Shown: positions 35,133-44,903 of the stretch, in pieces
Position numbering within the stretch: the first letter of the stretch is position 1
How the letters are laid out: each line of letters starts with the position of its first letter
NCBI RefSeq assembly: GCF_001427605.1
Contig: NZ_LMGZ01000011.1
Coordinates: forward strand, 1-62,889
Direction of reading: 5' to 3'
Source of the DNA: Devosia sp. Root635
GTDB taxonomy: Bacteria > Pseudomonadota > Alphaproteobacteria > Rhizobiales > Devosiaceae
Length of the DNA: 62,889 nt
Notes under the pieces: model-generated
The model's database searches: none
The model's input: only the letters and a program-made list of their open reading frames with translations
Told to the model about the DNA's origin: nothing
Translations under genes and position numbers: made by a program

Positions 35133-37414
35133 GCTTCGGCCCCGATGGCTTCGGTGGCGGCAATGGCGGCCATGTTGACGATGCCGCGGCTGGTGGTGGA
35201 CGGCGCCAGGATATGGGCCGGCGCGCGCGGGCCCATCAGGATAGGGCCAACGGCCAGGGCGTTGTTCATTTCCTTGAGCAGCGTCATCGACAGGTTGGCC
35301 GCGTCGAGATTGGGGAAGATCAGCAGGTTTGCTTCGCCGCCCAGCACGCTGTCGGGAATATAGCGTTCGCGCAATTCCTGGTTCAGCGCCAGGTCGCCCT
35401 GCATTTCGCCTTCGACGATCAGGTCGGGGGCGATGGCCTTCAGCTTGTTGTAGGCCTCGCGCATCTTGAAGGCGCTGTCGCCGTCGCGCGAGCCGAAATT
35501 GGAATAGCTCAGCAGCGCCACCTTGGCCTCGATATTGAAGCGCTTGAGGTGGTTGCGGGCCTGCAGCGCAATACCCACAATCTCGTCGGTGGTCGGATCC
35601 TGGTTCACATAGGTATCGGCCAGGAAAAACGCGCCGCGCGGCATGATCAGCATGGAGAGCGCCGAGACGTCCGTCACCCCATCCTGCAGGCCGATGATCG
35701 AGCGGATGTCGCGGACATGCTTGATATAGCGGCCCTGCAAGCCGCAGATCATCGCATCGGCTTCGCCGCGCTTCACCGCCAGCGCGCTGATGACGGTGGT
35801 ATTGGTGCGTACCACCTGGCGGGCCGTATCGGGGGTTACGCCGTCGCGGCCGACCAGCGAGTGGAACAGGCTCACATAGTCGCGGTAGCGCGGATCGTCC
35901 TCGGGATTGATGATCTCGAAATCGGTGCCAGGCTTCAGGTTGAGGCCGAAGCGCTCGATGCGGGCCTCGATGACCGAGGGGCGGCCGACCAGGATCGGCC
36001 GGGCAATGCGCTCTTCCAGCACCACCTGGGCAGCGCGCAGCACGCGCTCGTCCTCGCCATCGGCAAAGGCGATGCGCTTGTTCTGGCCCTGCGCCCGATC
36101 GATGATCGGCTTCATGACGAGGCCCGAGCGGAACACGAAGCGGTTGAGACTGTCCATATAGGCGTCCCAGTCACTGATGGGATTCTTGGCGACGCCCGAT
36201 TCCATGGCCGCGCGCGCCACGGCCGGCGCAATGCGCAGCATCAGCCGCTGGTCGAACGGGTTGGGAATGATGTGGTCCGGCCCGAACACGGCCGGCGCGC
36301 CCGAGGGCGAGACTTCCAGCGCCGGTTCATGCGCCAACTTGGCGATGGCCCGCACCGCCGCCAGCTTCATCTCTTCATTGATCGTGGTGGCGCCGACGTC
36401 GAGCGCGCCGCGGAAGATGAAGGGAAAGCACAGGACGTTGTTGACCTGGTTGGGATAGTCCGAGCGCCCGGTGCAGACCATGGCGTCGGACCGGGTTTCC
36501 TTGGCCAGTTCCGGGGTGATTTCCGGGTTGGGGTTGGCCAGGGCCAGGACCAGCGGCTTGGGCGCCATCCTGGCCAGCATTTCCGGCTTCAGCGCGCCCG
36601 CAGCCGAAAGCCCGAGGAAAATATCGGCGCCCTCGATCACCTCGGCCAGCGTCGTCGCGTCACTGGTGCGGCGGAACTGGCCGCGCCACTTGTCGTTGAC
36701 GTCGTTGCGCTTATGGGTAACCAGGCCATCCTTGTCGGCGACCCAGATATTCTCGTATTTGGCGCCCAGCGCCACCAGCACGTTGAGACAGGCAATAGCC
36801 GCCGCCCCTGCCCCCGAGGCGCAGATCTTGACGTCCTCGATCTTCTTGCCCTTGAGTTCCAGTCCGTTGAGCACCGCTGCACCGACGATGATGGCCGTGC
36901 CATGCTGGTCATCGTGGAACACCGGGATCGGCATGCGCTCGCGCAGCGTCTCTTCGATCTCGAAACAGTCCGGGGCCTTGATATCCTCTAGATTGATCCC
37001 ACCAAAGGTCGGCCACAGCGGCGCCACCGCATCGATGAACTTTTTCGGATCGAGCTCGTCGATTTCGAGATCGAACACGTCGATGCCGGCGAATTTCTTG
37101 AACAGGACCGCCTTGCCTTCCATCACCGGCTTGCTGGCCAGCGCGCCGATATTGCCCAGGCCGAGCACGGCCGTACCGTTGGAGATGACCGCGACAAGGT
37201 TTTGTCGCGACGTGTATTTGGCGACCGCCTCCGGATGCTCGGCGATTTCCTCGCAGGGCGCCGCGACGCCGGGGGAATAGGCCAGCGCCAGGTCGCGCTG
37301 GTTTCCCAGCGGCTTGGTCGGCTGGATTTCGAGCTTGCCGGGCTTGGGGAACTCGTGGAAGTGCAGCGCGGCTTCGCGCAGGGCTTTCCGCTGTTCAGTC
37401 AAATCGGTCGTCAC
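35129..37414 (-). CDS. maeB: NADP-dependent malic enzyme with phosphotransacetylase-like domain
   Basis: Converts malate to pyruvate and CO2 with NADP. The 761-residue protein has the malic-enzyme part (about 1-430: [57 protein letters not shown]) and a C-terminal phosphate acetyltransferase-like part (about 430-761). The C-terminal part of such fusions usually has regulatory rather than catalytic function. The start is a GTG at 37414 after a strong GAGGAGGA site; the longer frame is not conserved. Preceded by a PdhR-like palindrome. Confidence 0.94.
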   Translation of the reverse strand: MTTDLTEQRKALREAALHFHEFPKPGKLEIQPTKPLGNQRDLALAYSPGVAAPCEEIAEHPEAVAKYTSRQNLVAVISNGTAVLGLGNIGALASKPVMEGKAVLFKKFAGIDVFDLEIDELDPKKFIDAVAPLWPTFGGINLEDIKAPDCFEIEETLRERMPIPVFHDDQHGTAIIVGAAVLNGLELKGKKIEDVKICASGAGAAAIACLNVLVALGAKYENIWVADKDGLVTHKRNDVNDKWRGQFRRTSDATTLAEVIEGADIFLGLSAAGALKPEMLARMAPKPLVLALANPNPEITPELAKETRSDAMVCTGRSDYPNQVNNVLCFPFIFRGALDVGATTINEEMKLAAVRAIAKLAHEPALEVSPSGAPAVFGPDHIIPNPFDQRLMLRIAPAVARAAMESGVAKNPISDWDAYMDSLNRFVFRSGLVMKPIIDRAQGQNKRIAFADGEDERVLRAAQVVLEERIARPILVGRPSVIEARIERFGLNLKPGTDFEIINPEDDPRYRDYVSLFHSLVGRDGVTPDTARQVVRTNTTVISALAVKRGEADAMICGLQGRYIKHVRDIRSIIGLQDGVTDVSALSMLIMPRGAFFLADTYVNQDPTTDEIVGIALQARNHLKRFNIEAKVALLSYSNFGSRDGDSAFKMREAYNKLKAIAPDLIVEGEMQGDLALNQELRERYIPDSVLGGEANLLIFPNLDAANLSMTLLKEMNNALAVGPILMGPRAPAHILAPSTTSRGIVNMAAIAATEAIGAEA

Positions 37415-37463
37415 GCAGTCCTCCTCGCCCGCATCGTGTGGCGGCGGGCATAGTATGGGACTG

Positions 37464-37478
37464 CTTGGTGCCACCAAT
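37464..37478. promoter_or_regulatory. PdhR-like palindrome before maeB
   Basis: On the minus strand ATTGGTGGCACCAAG matches the E. coli PdhR pattern ATTGGTNNNACCAAT at 14 of the 15 positions, counting N as matched. It lies 50-64 bases before the maeB GTG. A GntR-family regulator sensing a central metabolite would fit the gene, but the site is short. Confidence 0.35.
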
Positions 37479-37537
37479 CGCCGCCGATGAAAAGGGACTA
37501 AGTCCGGGGAGCGCTGCAACTAAAGTCGAAAATGCCG

Positions 37538-39139
37538 TCACGCCGCGCTGGCAACGATGCTCTCGATGCGGCTGCGTGGCGCCGCCGTGGCGTGCAACGC
37601 AGTCGCCAGTTCGCGGAAGGCGCCGATCTTGAGCGCCGGCGCAAAGATGTAGCCCTGGGCCTGTATGACACCACGCGCCCGCAGATACAGCGCCTGTTCC
37701 TCGGTCTCGACGCCTTCGGCGACGATCTCGCAATCGAGGTCCTTGGCCATGGCGATCAGTCCGTCGAGCACCGGAACCTGGGTGGTGCCGGGCTTGACCA
37801 TGTCGACGAAGATGCGGTCGATCTTGATGATGTCGATGCCCAGCGTGCCGAGATAGGCCAGGTTGGAATGACCAGTGCCGGCATCGTCCATGGCGAGCTT
37901 GGTGCCCAAGGCATGCAGCCCGGCGATGACGCTGTTGGCCACGGCCGAATTGGCCAGCGGGTGGCGCTCGGTAATCTCGAACACCAGCTGCCGGAAGTTG
38001 ATCGGCGAATTGCCGAAAATGGCCTGCACGTCCTCGACGATGCTGTCGTCGCGGAAATGGCCCTCGAACAGGTTGATGGAGATTTTCAGGTCCGGCATCA
38101 TCTGGCTGAGATCGCTCAGGTCGAACTTGACCTGCTGCATCAGCGACAGGGTCATGGGAATGGCCAGCCCGGTGACTTCGGCATAGTCGATGAAGGCGCC
38201 CGGCGGTACCACCTGCCCGTTCTTCTTTTCCCAGCGGCACAGCACTTCGCAGCCCATTAGCTCGCCGGTGCGCAGGTTGATGACCGGCTGGTAATAGGGC
38301 TTGATCTCGCCGCGCGCGATGGCGCGCTCGAGGTCGAATGCCGGCACGCGCGAACGCCGCACATAGCCCAGTGACAGCAGCAGCACGATGGCGCTCATAA
38401 TGCAGGCAATGGCGGTGAACGCCATGTCGAGGTCGGCATAGGTGGCGCGCGCCATGACGAAGGGAATGGCATATTCGACCTTGAGCGGCAGCTCGCCGGC
38501 AAAGCCCTGGGCATAGATGAACTCGGCGCTCGATGCGCGCCGGTCGAAGGCATTGGCATCGCCTACCGTCAGGATCGGCGTCCCGTTGGTCAGCAGCACG
38601 CGCATCATGGCGGCGCTGGCCAGTCCCTGCGCCAGCCCGTCCGCGGTTTGCCCCATCAGCGGCACGAAGGCCGAGACGCGCCGCGTCTGGCCGAAAGTCT
38701 GGGTGATCTTGAGCGCCGGCATGGCCAGGTCGCCGAACTGGACCAGGGTGATGGTTTCCGTATGGCCCGGAATCGGCAGGCTTTCCGACAGCGGCGAGAA
38801 GGCCACCGTACGGCCGAAAGCGTCGCAATATTGCACGCCGTCGGAATTCTCGACCAGCACCTGCTTCATATTGAGACTGGATTCGAGTTCGCGCTGCACA
38901 TTGGCGACGAAGGTCGGCGTGCAGAGCGACGGGCTCTCTGCCAGGATACGCCGCAACGAGGAAATCGCGTCGTTTACGCCGATTTCAATTTGTGAGGAAA
39001 CGCCGCTAACGTATTCCTGCGTACTGATCTTCTCTCGAACGCGGACATAGCTGTCCAGCAGATAATCCACCGCGACGATGGGTACGAACGCCAGCAGCGC
39101 ACCCATCAGCGTCAGGATATGAGAGTATTTGGACTTCAA
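37538..39139 (-). CDS. CSS-motif EAL-domain c-di-GMP phosphodiesterase
   Basis: A membrane enzyme that should hydrolyse cyclic di-GMP to pGpG. It has an N-terminal helix, a periplasmic CSS domain with two cysteines (SLCTPTF and QYCDAFG) that may form a redox disulfide, a second helix (about 80 residues before the EAL domain), and an EAL domain. EAL reads EVL, but the other residues are present: INLFEGH, FEITERH, DDAGTGHSNL, IKIDRIFVD, EIVAEGVETEEQ, AQGYIF. The start is uncertain: TTG at 39139, TTG at 39181 (after AAAGG) or ATG at 39106. A CtrA box precedes it. Confidence 0.88.
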   Translation of the reverse strand: MKSKYSHILTLMGALLAFVPIVAVDYLLDSYVRVREKISTQEYVSGVSSQIEIGVNDAISSLRRILAESPSLCTPTFVANVQRELESSLNMKQVLVENSDGVQYCDAFGRTVAFSPLSESLPIPGHTETITLVQFGDLAMPALKITQTFGQTRRVSAFVPLMGQTADGLAQGLASAAMMRVLLTNGTPILTVGDANAFDRRASSAEFIYAQGFAGELPLKVEYAIPFVMARATYADLDMAFTAIACIMSAIVLLLSLGYVRRSRVPAFDLERAIARGEIKPYYQPVINLRTGELMGCEVLCRWEKKNGQVVPPGAFIDYAEVTGLAIPMTLSLMQQVKFDLSDLSQMMPDLKISINLFEGHFRDDSIVEDVQAIFGNSPINFRQLVFEITERHPLANSAVANSVIAGLHALGTKLAMDDAGTGHSNLAYLGTLGIDIIKIDRIFVDMVKPGTTQVPVLDGLIAMAKDLDCEIVAEGVETEEQALYLRARGVIQAQGYIFAPALKIGAFRELATALHATAAPRSRIESIVASAA

Positions 39140-39181
39140 GATTCGAATCCGAAAACACCAGTCGACACCAATCGGTACCAA

Positions 39182-39524
39182 CCAGCCTTTAACGGATCAT
39201 TAACGCTGATTAACCGATTGCAAATGGCTTGATCGACGGGGCTGCCTCGCCCACCGGCGCTTCCCGCGGCCTTCCGCGATTTTCAGCGGAAGCGGCTATC
39301 GATGACGAAAGCTGGTTTTGGCAGTCGTCTCCCTCCCCCTTGCGGGGAGGGATCAAGGGTGGGGGGATGTTTAGCCCCGATATCCGGGCTAAACGACACC
39401 CCCTCCCAACCTCCCCCGTCAAGGGGGAGGAGCCGCGCGGCGGACGTGGCGAGGTCGTGCCAGCCCATATGCGAGAACCCTCCCTGCAAGGGGGAGGGAG
39501 AGCCGAATGAGGACTTGGCAACGC
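39182..39524. repeat. 343-base spacer with hairpin mosaic
   Basis: The spacer between the EAL gene and aspS has no gene. Apart from the CtrA box (39189-39215) it holds a chain of inverted repeats: CCCTCCCCCTTGCGGGGAGG (from 39331), GTTTAGCCC / GGGCTAAAC (39369-39377, 39386-39394), CCTCCCCCGTCAAGGGGGAG (from 39410) and a last GGGGGAGGG unit at about 39490. It lies downstream of aspS on the minus strand and may serve as its terminator. Confidence 0.55.
39189..39215. promoter_or_regulatory. CtrA-type binding box before the EAL gene
   Basis: TTAA at 39189-39192, 7 bases, then TTAAC at 39200-39204 exactly fits the CtrA consensus TTAA-N7-TTAAC. A further TTAACC follows at 39210-39215. The box is 50-76 bases before the TTG at 39139, in a plausible promoter position. 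CtrA is the cell-cycle master regulator of Alphaproteobacteria. Confidence 0.55.
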
Positions 39525-41312
39525 CTACTGCACGTTCAGCCTGATGCTCAGCTCGCGCAACTGCTTGGCCGATGCCTGGCTCGGCGCGCCCATCAGCAGG
39601 TCTTCGGCCTGCTGGTTCATCGGGAAGGCCGTGATTTCGCGCAGGTTCTGCACGCCGCACAGCAGCATGACGATACGGTCCACGCCAAAGGCCGCGCCAC
39701 CATGCGGCGGAGCGCCATACTGGAAGGCCCGGTAGAGCCCGCCAAACTGCTCCTCGACCTCGTCGCGGCTCTTGCCGGTCAGTTCAAACGCCTTGACCAT
39801 GGTTTCGGGCAACTGGTTACGGATCGACCCGGAGGCGATTTCGTAGCCATTGCAGACCGCATCATACTGATACGCCTTGATGGTCAGCGGGTCCTGGCTG
39901 TTGAGCGCGTCGATGCCGCCCTGCGGCATCGAGAAGGGGTTATGCGCGAAGTCCACGCGCTTTTCTTCCTCGCTCCACTCGTAGAACGGGAAGTCGACGA
40001 TCCAGCACAGCGCGAACTGCTCGGTATCGATGACGCCGAGGTCGGTGCCCGCCTTGGTGCGGGCATCGCCGGCAAAGCGGTAGAACTTCTCCGGCCGCCC
40101 GCAGACGAAGAACACGGCATCGCCGTCTTCAAGCCCAAGCTGCGCCTTGAGCGCCGCCGTGCGTTCCTCGCCGATATTCTTGGCGATGGGACCGGAGCCC
40201 TGCCCGTCCTTGAAGAAGATGTAGCCCAGGCCCGGCTGGCCTTCGCCCTGCGCCCAGGCGTTCATGCGATCGCAGAATGCCCTGCCGATCGGTTCGGCCC
40301 CGGCCTTGTTCTTGGCCGGAATGGCCCAGACTTCCACCTTGGGATCGACCTCGATCTGCCCGGCAAACACCTTGAAGCCGGAACCGGCAAAATGCTCGGT
40401 CACCGCCTGCATTTCGATCGGATTGCGCAGGTCCGGCTTGTCGGAGCCATATTTGCGGATCGCCGTGTCATAGGGAATGCGCGGCCAGTCTTTCGTAACC
40501 CGCTTGCCCTCGGCAAACTGCTCGAAAATGGACCTGATCACCGGCTGCGTGGTGTCCCACACGTCTTCCTGCGTCACAAAACTCATTTCCAGGTCGAGCT
40601 GGTAGAATTCGCCCGGCAGGCGGTCGGCACGCGGGTCTTCGTCGCGGAAGCACGGCGCAATCTGGAAATAGCGGTCGAAGCCAGCCACCATCAGCAATTG
40701 CTTATACTGCTGCGGCGCCTGCGGCAGCGCGAAGAACTTGCCGGGATGAATACGGGACGGCACCAGAAAATCGCGCGCCCCTTCCGGCGACGACGCCGTC
40801 AGGATCGGTGTCGAATATTCGGCAAAGCCCTGCTCGGCCATCCCGGCTCGCATCGCCGCGATCACCTTGGTCCGCTTGACCAGGTTGGCATGCAGCTTCT
40901 CGCGGCGCAGGTCGAGGAAGCGGTAACGCAGACGGATGTCCTCGGGATATTCAGCATCGCCGAACACCGGCAGCGGCAATTCCTTGGCCGCCGACAGCAC
41001 TTCGATCTCGCGGATGAACACTTCAATCGTGCCGGTCGGCAGGTTGGGGTTCACCGCCGCGGCGTCGCGCAGCTTCACCTCGCCATCGATACGGATCACC
41101 CATTCCGAGCGCACCTTTTCCGCGGCGGCGAAAGCGGGAGAATCAGGGTCGATGACGGCCTGGGTCACGCCATAGTGGTCGCGCAGGTCGATAAACAGCA
41201 GGCCGCCATGGTCGCGGATGCGATGTACCCAGCCGCTGAGGCGAACGGTCTGGCCGGCTTCCTTGGCAGTGAGGGCCCCGCAAGTATGCGAGCGGTAGCG
41301 ATGTGTGGTCAT
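39525..41312 (-). CDS. aspS: Aspartyl-tRNA synthetase
   Basis: Class II synthetase of the bacterial type. The 595-residue protein has an N-terminal OB-fold anticodon domain ([21 protein letters not shown]), the catalytic core with motif 2 [10 protein letters not shown], an inserted GAD domain, and motif 3 [11 protein letters not shown] near the C-terminus. Because gatCAB is encoded nearby, the enzyme may also charge tRNA-Asn; I did not test the residues that decide this. ATG at 41312 (MTTHRYR) is the family start. Confidence 0.95.
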   Translation of the reverse strand: MTTHRYRSHTCGALTAKEAGQTVRLSGWVHRIRDHGGLLFIDLRDHYGVTQAVIDPDSPAFAAAEKVRSEWVIRIDGEVKLRDAAAVNPNLPTGTIEVFIREIEVLSAAKELPLPVFGDAEYPEDIRLRYRFLDLRREKLHANLVKRTKVIAAMRAGMAEQGFAEYSTPILTASSPEGARDFLVPSRIHPGKFFALPQAPQQYKQLLMVAGFDRYFQIAPCFRDEDPRADRLPGEFYQLDLEMSFVTQEDVWDTTQPVIRSIFEQFAEGKRVTKDWPRIPYDTAIRKYGSDKPDLRNPIEMQAVTEHFAGSGFKVFAGQIEVDPKVEVWAIPAKNKAGAEPIGRAFCDRMNAWAQGEGQPGLGYIFFKDGQGSGPIAKNIGEERTAALKAQLGLEDGDAVFFVCGRPEKFYRFAGDARTKAGTDLGVIDTEQFALCWIVDFPFYEWSEEEKRVDFAHNPFSMPQGGIDALNSQDPLTIKAYQYDAVCNGYEIASGSIRNQLPETMVKAFELTGKSRDEVEEQFGGLYRAFQYGAPPHGGAAFGVDRIVMLLCGVQNLREITAFPMNQQAEDLLMGAPSQASAKQLRELSIRLNVQ

Positions 41313-41512
41313 GTCGGAACTCTGGGAAAAGGCCGGAATCTTGGGCGGGAAAAGCGCATGGGAGTCCCCGCTTGTCAAGTTTCACCGGCATTGGCCAGGC
41401 CGCCGCGGGGCGGTGCGCGCTAACCCTGCCGGAACACTCAACAAATCCGGTATGGAGTGGACCTGCTGCACCTGCTAGGAAGAATATTGACGAATTTGAG
41501 ACGGACGCCGGT

Positions 41513-42682
41513 ATGGACCTGATAGTTTCCACAGATGTGCTCGCCGCTTTTTGCGAGCGCGCTGGCAAGTTTGATTTTGTGACGGTGGATACCGAATTCC
41601 TGCGCGAAACGACCTATTGGCCGAAGCTCTGCCTGATTCAGGCCGCGACCGACGATGAAGCCGTGCTCATCGACCCGCTGGCGCCGGACCTGGATTTGTC
41701 GAGCTTCTTCGAGCTGCTGGCCAATCCCAGCATCACCAAAGTCTTCCACGCCGCCAGGCAGGATATCGAGATTTTCGTCAAGCTGACCGGCAAGGTGCCG
41801 GTCAATATCTTCGATACCCAGATCGCCGCCAGCGTCTGCGGCTTCGGCGACAGCGTGTCCTACGACAATCTGGTGCGCTCGATCACCAATGTCGAACTCG
41901 ACAAATCCTCCCGCTTTACCGATTGGTCGGCCCGGCCCCTCAGCGAGAAGCAGCGCCTCTATGCCGTGGCCGACGTCACCCATCTGCGCGACATTTATCG
42001 CGAATTGCGCAAGCAGGTGGATGCCACCAAGCGCTGGGACTGGGTCGAGGACGAACTGGGCGTGCTGCGCAGCATCGATACCTATGTCATCCAGCCCGAG
42101 CAGGCCTGGGAACGGCTCAAGATGAAGATCAACCGTCCGCGTGATCTGGCGGCCCTCAAGAAACTCGCCGCCTGGCGAGAAAAACGCGCCCAGGACAGTG
42201 ACCAGCCGCGTAGCCGCGTGCTCAAGGACGATGTGCTGTTCGAGCTGGCCATGCAGCGCCCACTGACGGCAGACGCTTTCGAAAAGCTCCGCGCCGTGCC
42301 ACGCGGCTTCGGTCGCAGCTCGGCCGCATCAGAGATCATGGCGCTCCTCAAGGACGTCGAGGCGCTCACCAAGGCCGAATTGCCGGCTATGCCCGAACGC
42401 TATCGCGGCCCCTCGCCCAAGGGCGCCGTAGGCGATCTCATCCGCGTGCTGCTCAAATCCGTCGCCGAGCAACACGGCGTCGCCGCCCGCATCCTGGCCA
42501 CATCAGACGATATCGACGCCCTGGTGCTTGACGACGATGCCGATGTCCCCGCCCTCAAGGGCTGGCGCCGCAAACTCTTCGGCGACAAGGCCCTGGATAT
42601 CAAGCACGGCCGCATCGGCCTGGTCGCCACCCGCAAGGGCGTACTGGAATTCGCCGTCAAGGACGCGACGCCGGCGGAGTAG
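41513..42682 (+). CDS. rnd: Ribonuclease D
   Basis: 3'-5' exonuclease that matures tRNA 3' ends. The 389-residue protein has the DEDD domain (VTVDTEFLRETTYW with DxE, FHAARQDIEIF, YAVADVTHL) and a following HRDC region. It starts at ATG 41513; the frame upstream to 41303 overlaps aspS and is not conserved. It is divergent from aspS. Confidence 0.93.
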   Translation: MDLIVSTDVLAAFCERAGKFDFVTVDTEFLRETTYWPKLCLIQAATDDEAVLIDPLAPDLDLSSFFELLANPSITKVFHAARQDIEIFVKLTGKVPVNIFDTQIAASVCGFGDSVSYDNLVRSITNVELDKSSRFTDWSARPLSEKQRLYAVADVTHLRDIYRELRKQVDATKRWDWVEDELGVLRSIDTYVIQPEQAWERLKMKINRPRDLAALKKLAAWREKRAQDSDQPRSRVLKDDVLFELAMQRPLTADAFEKLRAVPRGFGRSSAASEIMALLKDVEALTKAELPAMPERYRGPSPKGAVGDLIRVLLKSVAEQHGVAARILATSDDIDALVLDDDADVPALKGWRRKLFGDKALDIKHGRIGLVATRKGVLEFAVKDATPAE

Positions 42683-42728
42683 TCGGGCGGCAATTGGCAC
42701 TGTCACACGCCGATGCTATATTTCAGGC

Positions 42729-43034
42729 ATGCGTGACATCGGACGTGAAGAACTGCTGCAAGAACTGGCCGCACTCCAACCCGCGCTCGAACAGGATGGA
42801 GTACGACACCTCATGCTGTTTGGCTCACGTGCACGCCGGGACAATCGGCCGGACAGCGACGTGGATATTTTGATTGAAGTCGATCGGACTCGGAAGTTCT
42901 CCTTGCTCGATGCGGCGGGTGTCTATGGGCGCATCTTTGACGCCGTGGGCCTGGAATCCAGTGTCGTGATCAGGGACGACGCACCGGAAGACTTTATTCA
43001 GCGCGTCCTCGACGACGCGGTGCCGGTCTTCTGA
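42729..43034 (+). CDS. MNT-type nucleotidyltransferase antitoxin
   Basis: The 101-residue minimal nucleotidyltransferase has the motif FGSRARRDNRPDSDVDILIE, that is GS-x10-DxD with Gly32, Ser33, Asp44 and Asp46. Homologues (MntA) AMPylate the Tyr of the HepT toxin to silence it. The stop overlaps the next start by one base (TGATG). The GSRARR segment has Arg where Gly is common. The pair is inserted between rnd and ppx. Confidence 0.9.
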   Translation: MRDIGREELLQELAALQPALEQDGVRHLMLFGSRARRDNRPDSDVDILIEVDRTRKFSLLDAAGVYGRIFDAVGLESSVVIRDDAPEDFIQRVLDDAVPVF

Positions 43035-43396
43035 TGCCGGTTTCTGTCCGCGAGCGCCTGGACCACATCAGTCAGGCAATTGCCGAAATCCGCACCATCC
43101 TGGACGGCCGGACTGTCGAGGACATAAAGACCAATCGCGTACTTCGGCTGGCGTTCGAACGCCTGCTTGAAATCATAAGTGAAGCGTCAAGGTATGTGCC
43201 AAACGATCTTCGCGAGAAGTACGGGCAACAGATACCCTGGCAGCAAGTCGCCGATATTGGGAACCTGGTACGGCATGTCTATCATCGCACCAGCACTCAG
43301 GCGCTGTGGGACATTTATCAGAATGATCTCGATCTCCTCGAAGCCGCGATAGACGCGATGCTCGCCGCTACCCCACCCGCACCGCCGAAGTCTTGA
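43034..43396 (+). CDS. HepT-like HEPN/DUF86 toxin
   Basis: The 120-residue all-helical protein is of the HepT ribonuclease type. The usual catalytic RNxxxHxY is here Gly76-Asn77-Leu-Val-Arg80-His81-Val-Tyr83: His and the AMPylated Tyr are retained but the first Arg is Gly, with Arg directly before His. It may have altered or weak RNase activity. Its last 29 bases overlap the end of the convergent ppx gene. Forms a two-gene unit with the MNT antitoxin. Confidence 0.87.
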   Translation: MPVSVRERLDHISQAIAEIRTILDGRTVEDIKTNRVLRLAFERLLEIISEASRYVPNDLREKYGQQIPWQQVADIGNLVRHVYHRTSTQALWDIYQNDLDLLEAAIDAMLAATPPAPPKS

Positions 43397-44903
43397 ACCC
43401 CGCCACGCCGGCAAATTGGTCCAGCCTTCCCTGCAGATGCTCTCCATCCAGAAACGCCAGGTCGCGCGGCAGGATCAGGGACAGCTTGTTGCCCGCCACC
43501 TCGAAGCGGATGCGTGGCAGGATGCCGGGCATGGCCGCGGTCATCGGGTATGCCACGCGGAACAGTGCCCCGATCAGCCTGGCGCGCGCCGTCAGCTCGG
43601 CCGTTCCCAGCCCCGCCAGGGGTGCCGCCGCCTTGCTCTTGAGTCCGTCGTAGCGCACCGCCATGACCTGGGCGAGAAACGAGCGGCCAGGATGATCCAC
43701 GCCCGTCAGCGAGCCATAGGCCACCGCATCGACGCTTTGCGGCCCGCGATAGTCCGGATGCGAGCGCCAACCTATATCGGCCAGCAGGCAGGCCACGATG
43801 CGCAACCGCTGCTGTTCCCGTGTCTCTGCCGTGCTCGAGACATCGAGGAATTGCCCGGTGAACTCGACCAGGTCGCTGGCATGGGCCGGCGAGCGCGAGC
43901 GCAGTACCGACAGTTCCTCGGCGCCCTGGATCAGCGGGTCGATGGCCCGTTCGCGCTTGTCGAGCATGCCGTAGAGATAGCCCTCGCGTACGCCGAGGGC
44001 GGAAAACACCACATTGGCGAACTGGCCGGCCTTGAGCACTTCGGCCAGCACGGCGGCGCCGAAAGGCACCAGCTCGCGGCGCGACGAGCTGACATGCTCG
44101 GCGCCCCTATAGGCCTTGAGCGAAGCGGCGCCGGTGATCTCCTGGCAGAACGCAATCATGTCGTCGGCCGGCACGACATAGTTCTGCACCATATGCAGCG
44201 GATAGCCACGCGCGATCTGGTGGAGCTTGGCCAGCGAGCGCCAGGTGCCGCCGATGGCGGCGAAGGACGCGCCCTTGGCAGCTCCAGGGAGTGCCGATTT
44301 CTGCAGCCGTTCGCGCACGATGCCCGCGGCCTGGGCCGGCGAGCCGCCGCTATCGTCCTGCAGGCGGATGACGCCCAGCTCGAAGGATGCCCCGTCGGTA
44401 TCGCTGCCGTCGGTTATGCGCGACAATTCGAGGCTGCCGCCGCCCAGGTCGCCGACGATCCCGGAAAAGCCCGGAATGCCGGCCACCGCGCCGAGGGCGG
44501 CATAATGGGCCTCCTGCTCGCCGCTCAGCACCTGGACCTTGCTGTCCATCAGCGCCTCGACGGCGTCGACGAAGTCCTGCCGATTGGCGGCGTCGCGCAC
44601 GGCCGAAGTGGCCAACACATGCACCTTGCCGACGCGCATCATGCGCGCCACGAGGTCAAAGCGCTGGATCGCCCCCAGCGCCTGCTTCATGTTGGCTTCG
44701 GCCAGCCGGCCGGTCTGGCCGACCCCGCGCCCCAGCGCGCAGGCCGATTTTTCGTTGTAGAGCGGCGTCAGCGCGCGGGCATGGCGCTCATAGACCACCA
44801 GGCGCACCGAATTGGACCCGATATCGAGCACGGCCACGGGCTTGGCGCCCTTGATGCGGCCCTGTGCTGTCGGATCGGCATCGACGCCCCAGAATTGATT
44901 CAA
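43368..44903 (-). CDS. ppx: Ppx/GppA phosphatase (exopolyphosphatase)
   Basis: Degrades polyphosphate or pppGpp. The 511-residue protein has the actin-like ATPase fold with [17 protein letters not shown] (phosphate 1), [24 protein letters not shown] (phosphate 2), followed by an HD-like C-terminal domain. The start overlaps the ppk stop by 4 bases, so the synthetic and degradative polyphosphate enzymes are in one operon. Confidence 0.93.
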   Translation of the reverse strand: MNQFWGVDADPTAQGRIKGAKPVAVLDIGSNSVRLVVYERHARALTPLYNEKSACALGRGVGQTGRLAEANMKQALGAIQRFDLVARMMRVGKVHVLATSAVRDAANRQDFVDAVEALMDSKVQVLSGEQEAHYAALGAVAGIPGFSGIVGDLGGGSLELSRITDGSDTDGASFELGVIRLQDDSGGSPAQAAGIVRERLQKSALPGAAKGASFAAIGGTWRSLAKLHQIARGYPLHMVQNYVVPADDMIAFCQEITGAASLKAYRGAEHVSSSRRELVPFGAAVLAEVLKAGQFANVVFSALGVREGYLYGMLDKRERAIDPLIQGAEELSVLRSRSPAHASDLVEFTGQFLDVSSTAETREQQRLRIVACLLADIGWRSHPDYRGPQSVDAVAYGSLTGVDHPGRSFLAQVMAVRYDGLKSKAAAPLAGLGTAELTARARLIGALFRVAYPMTAAMPGILPRIRFEVAGNKLSLILPRDLAFLDGEHLQGRLDQFAGVAGFKTSAVRVG

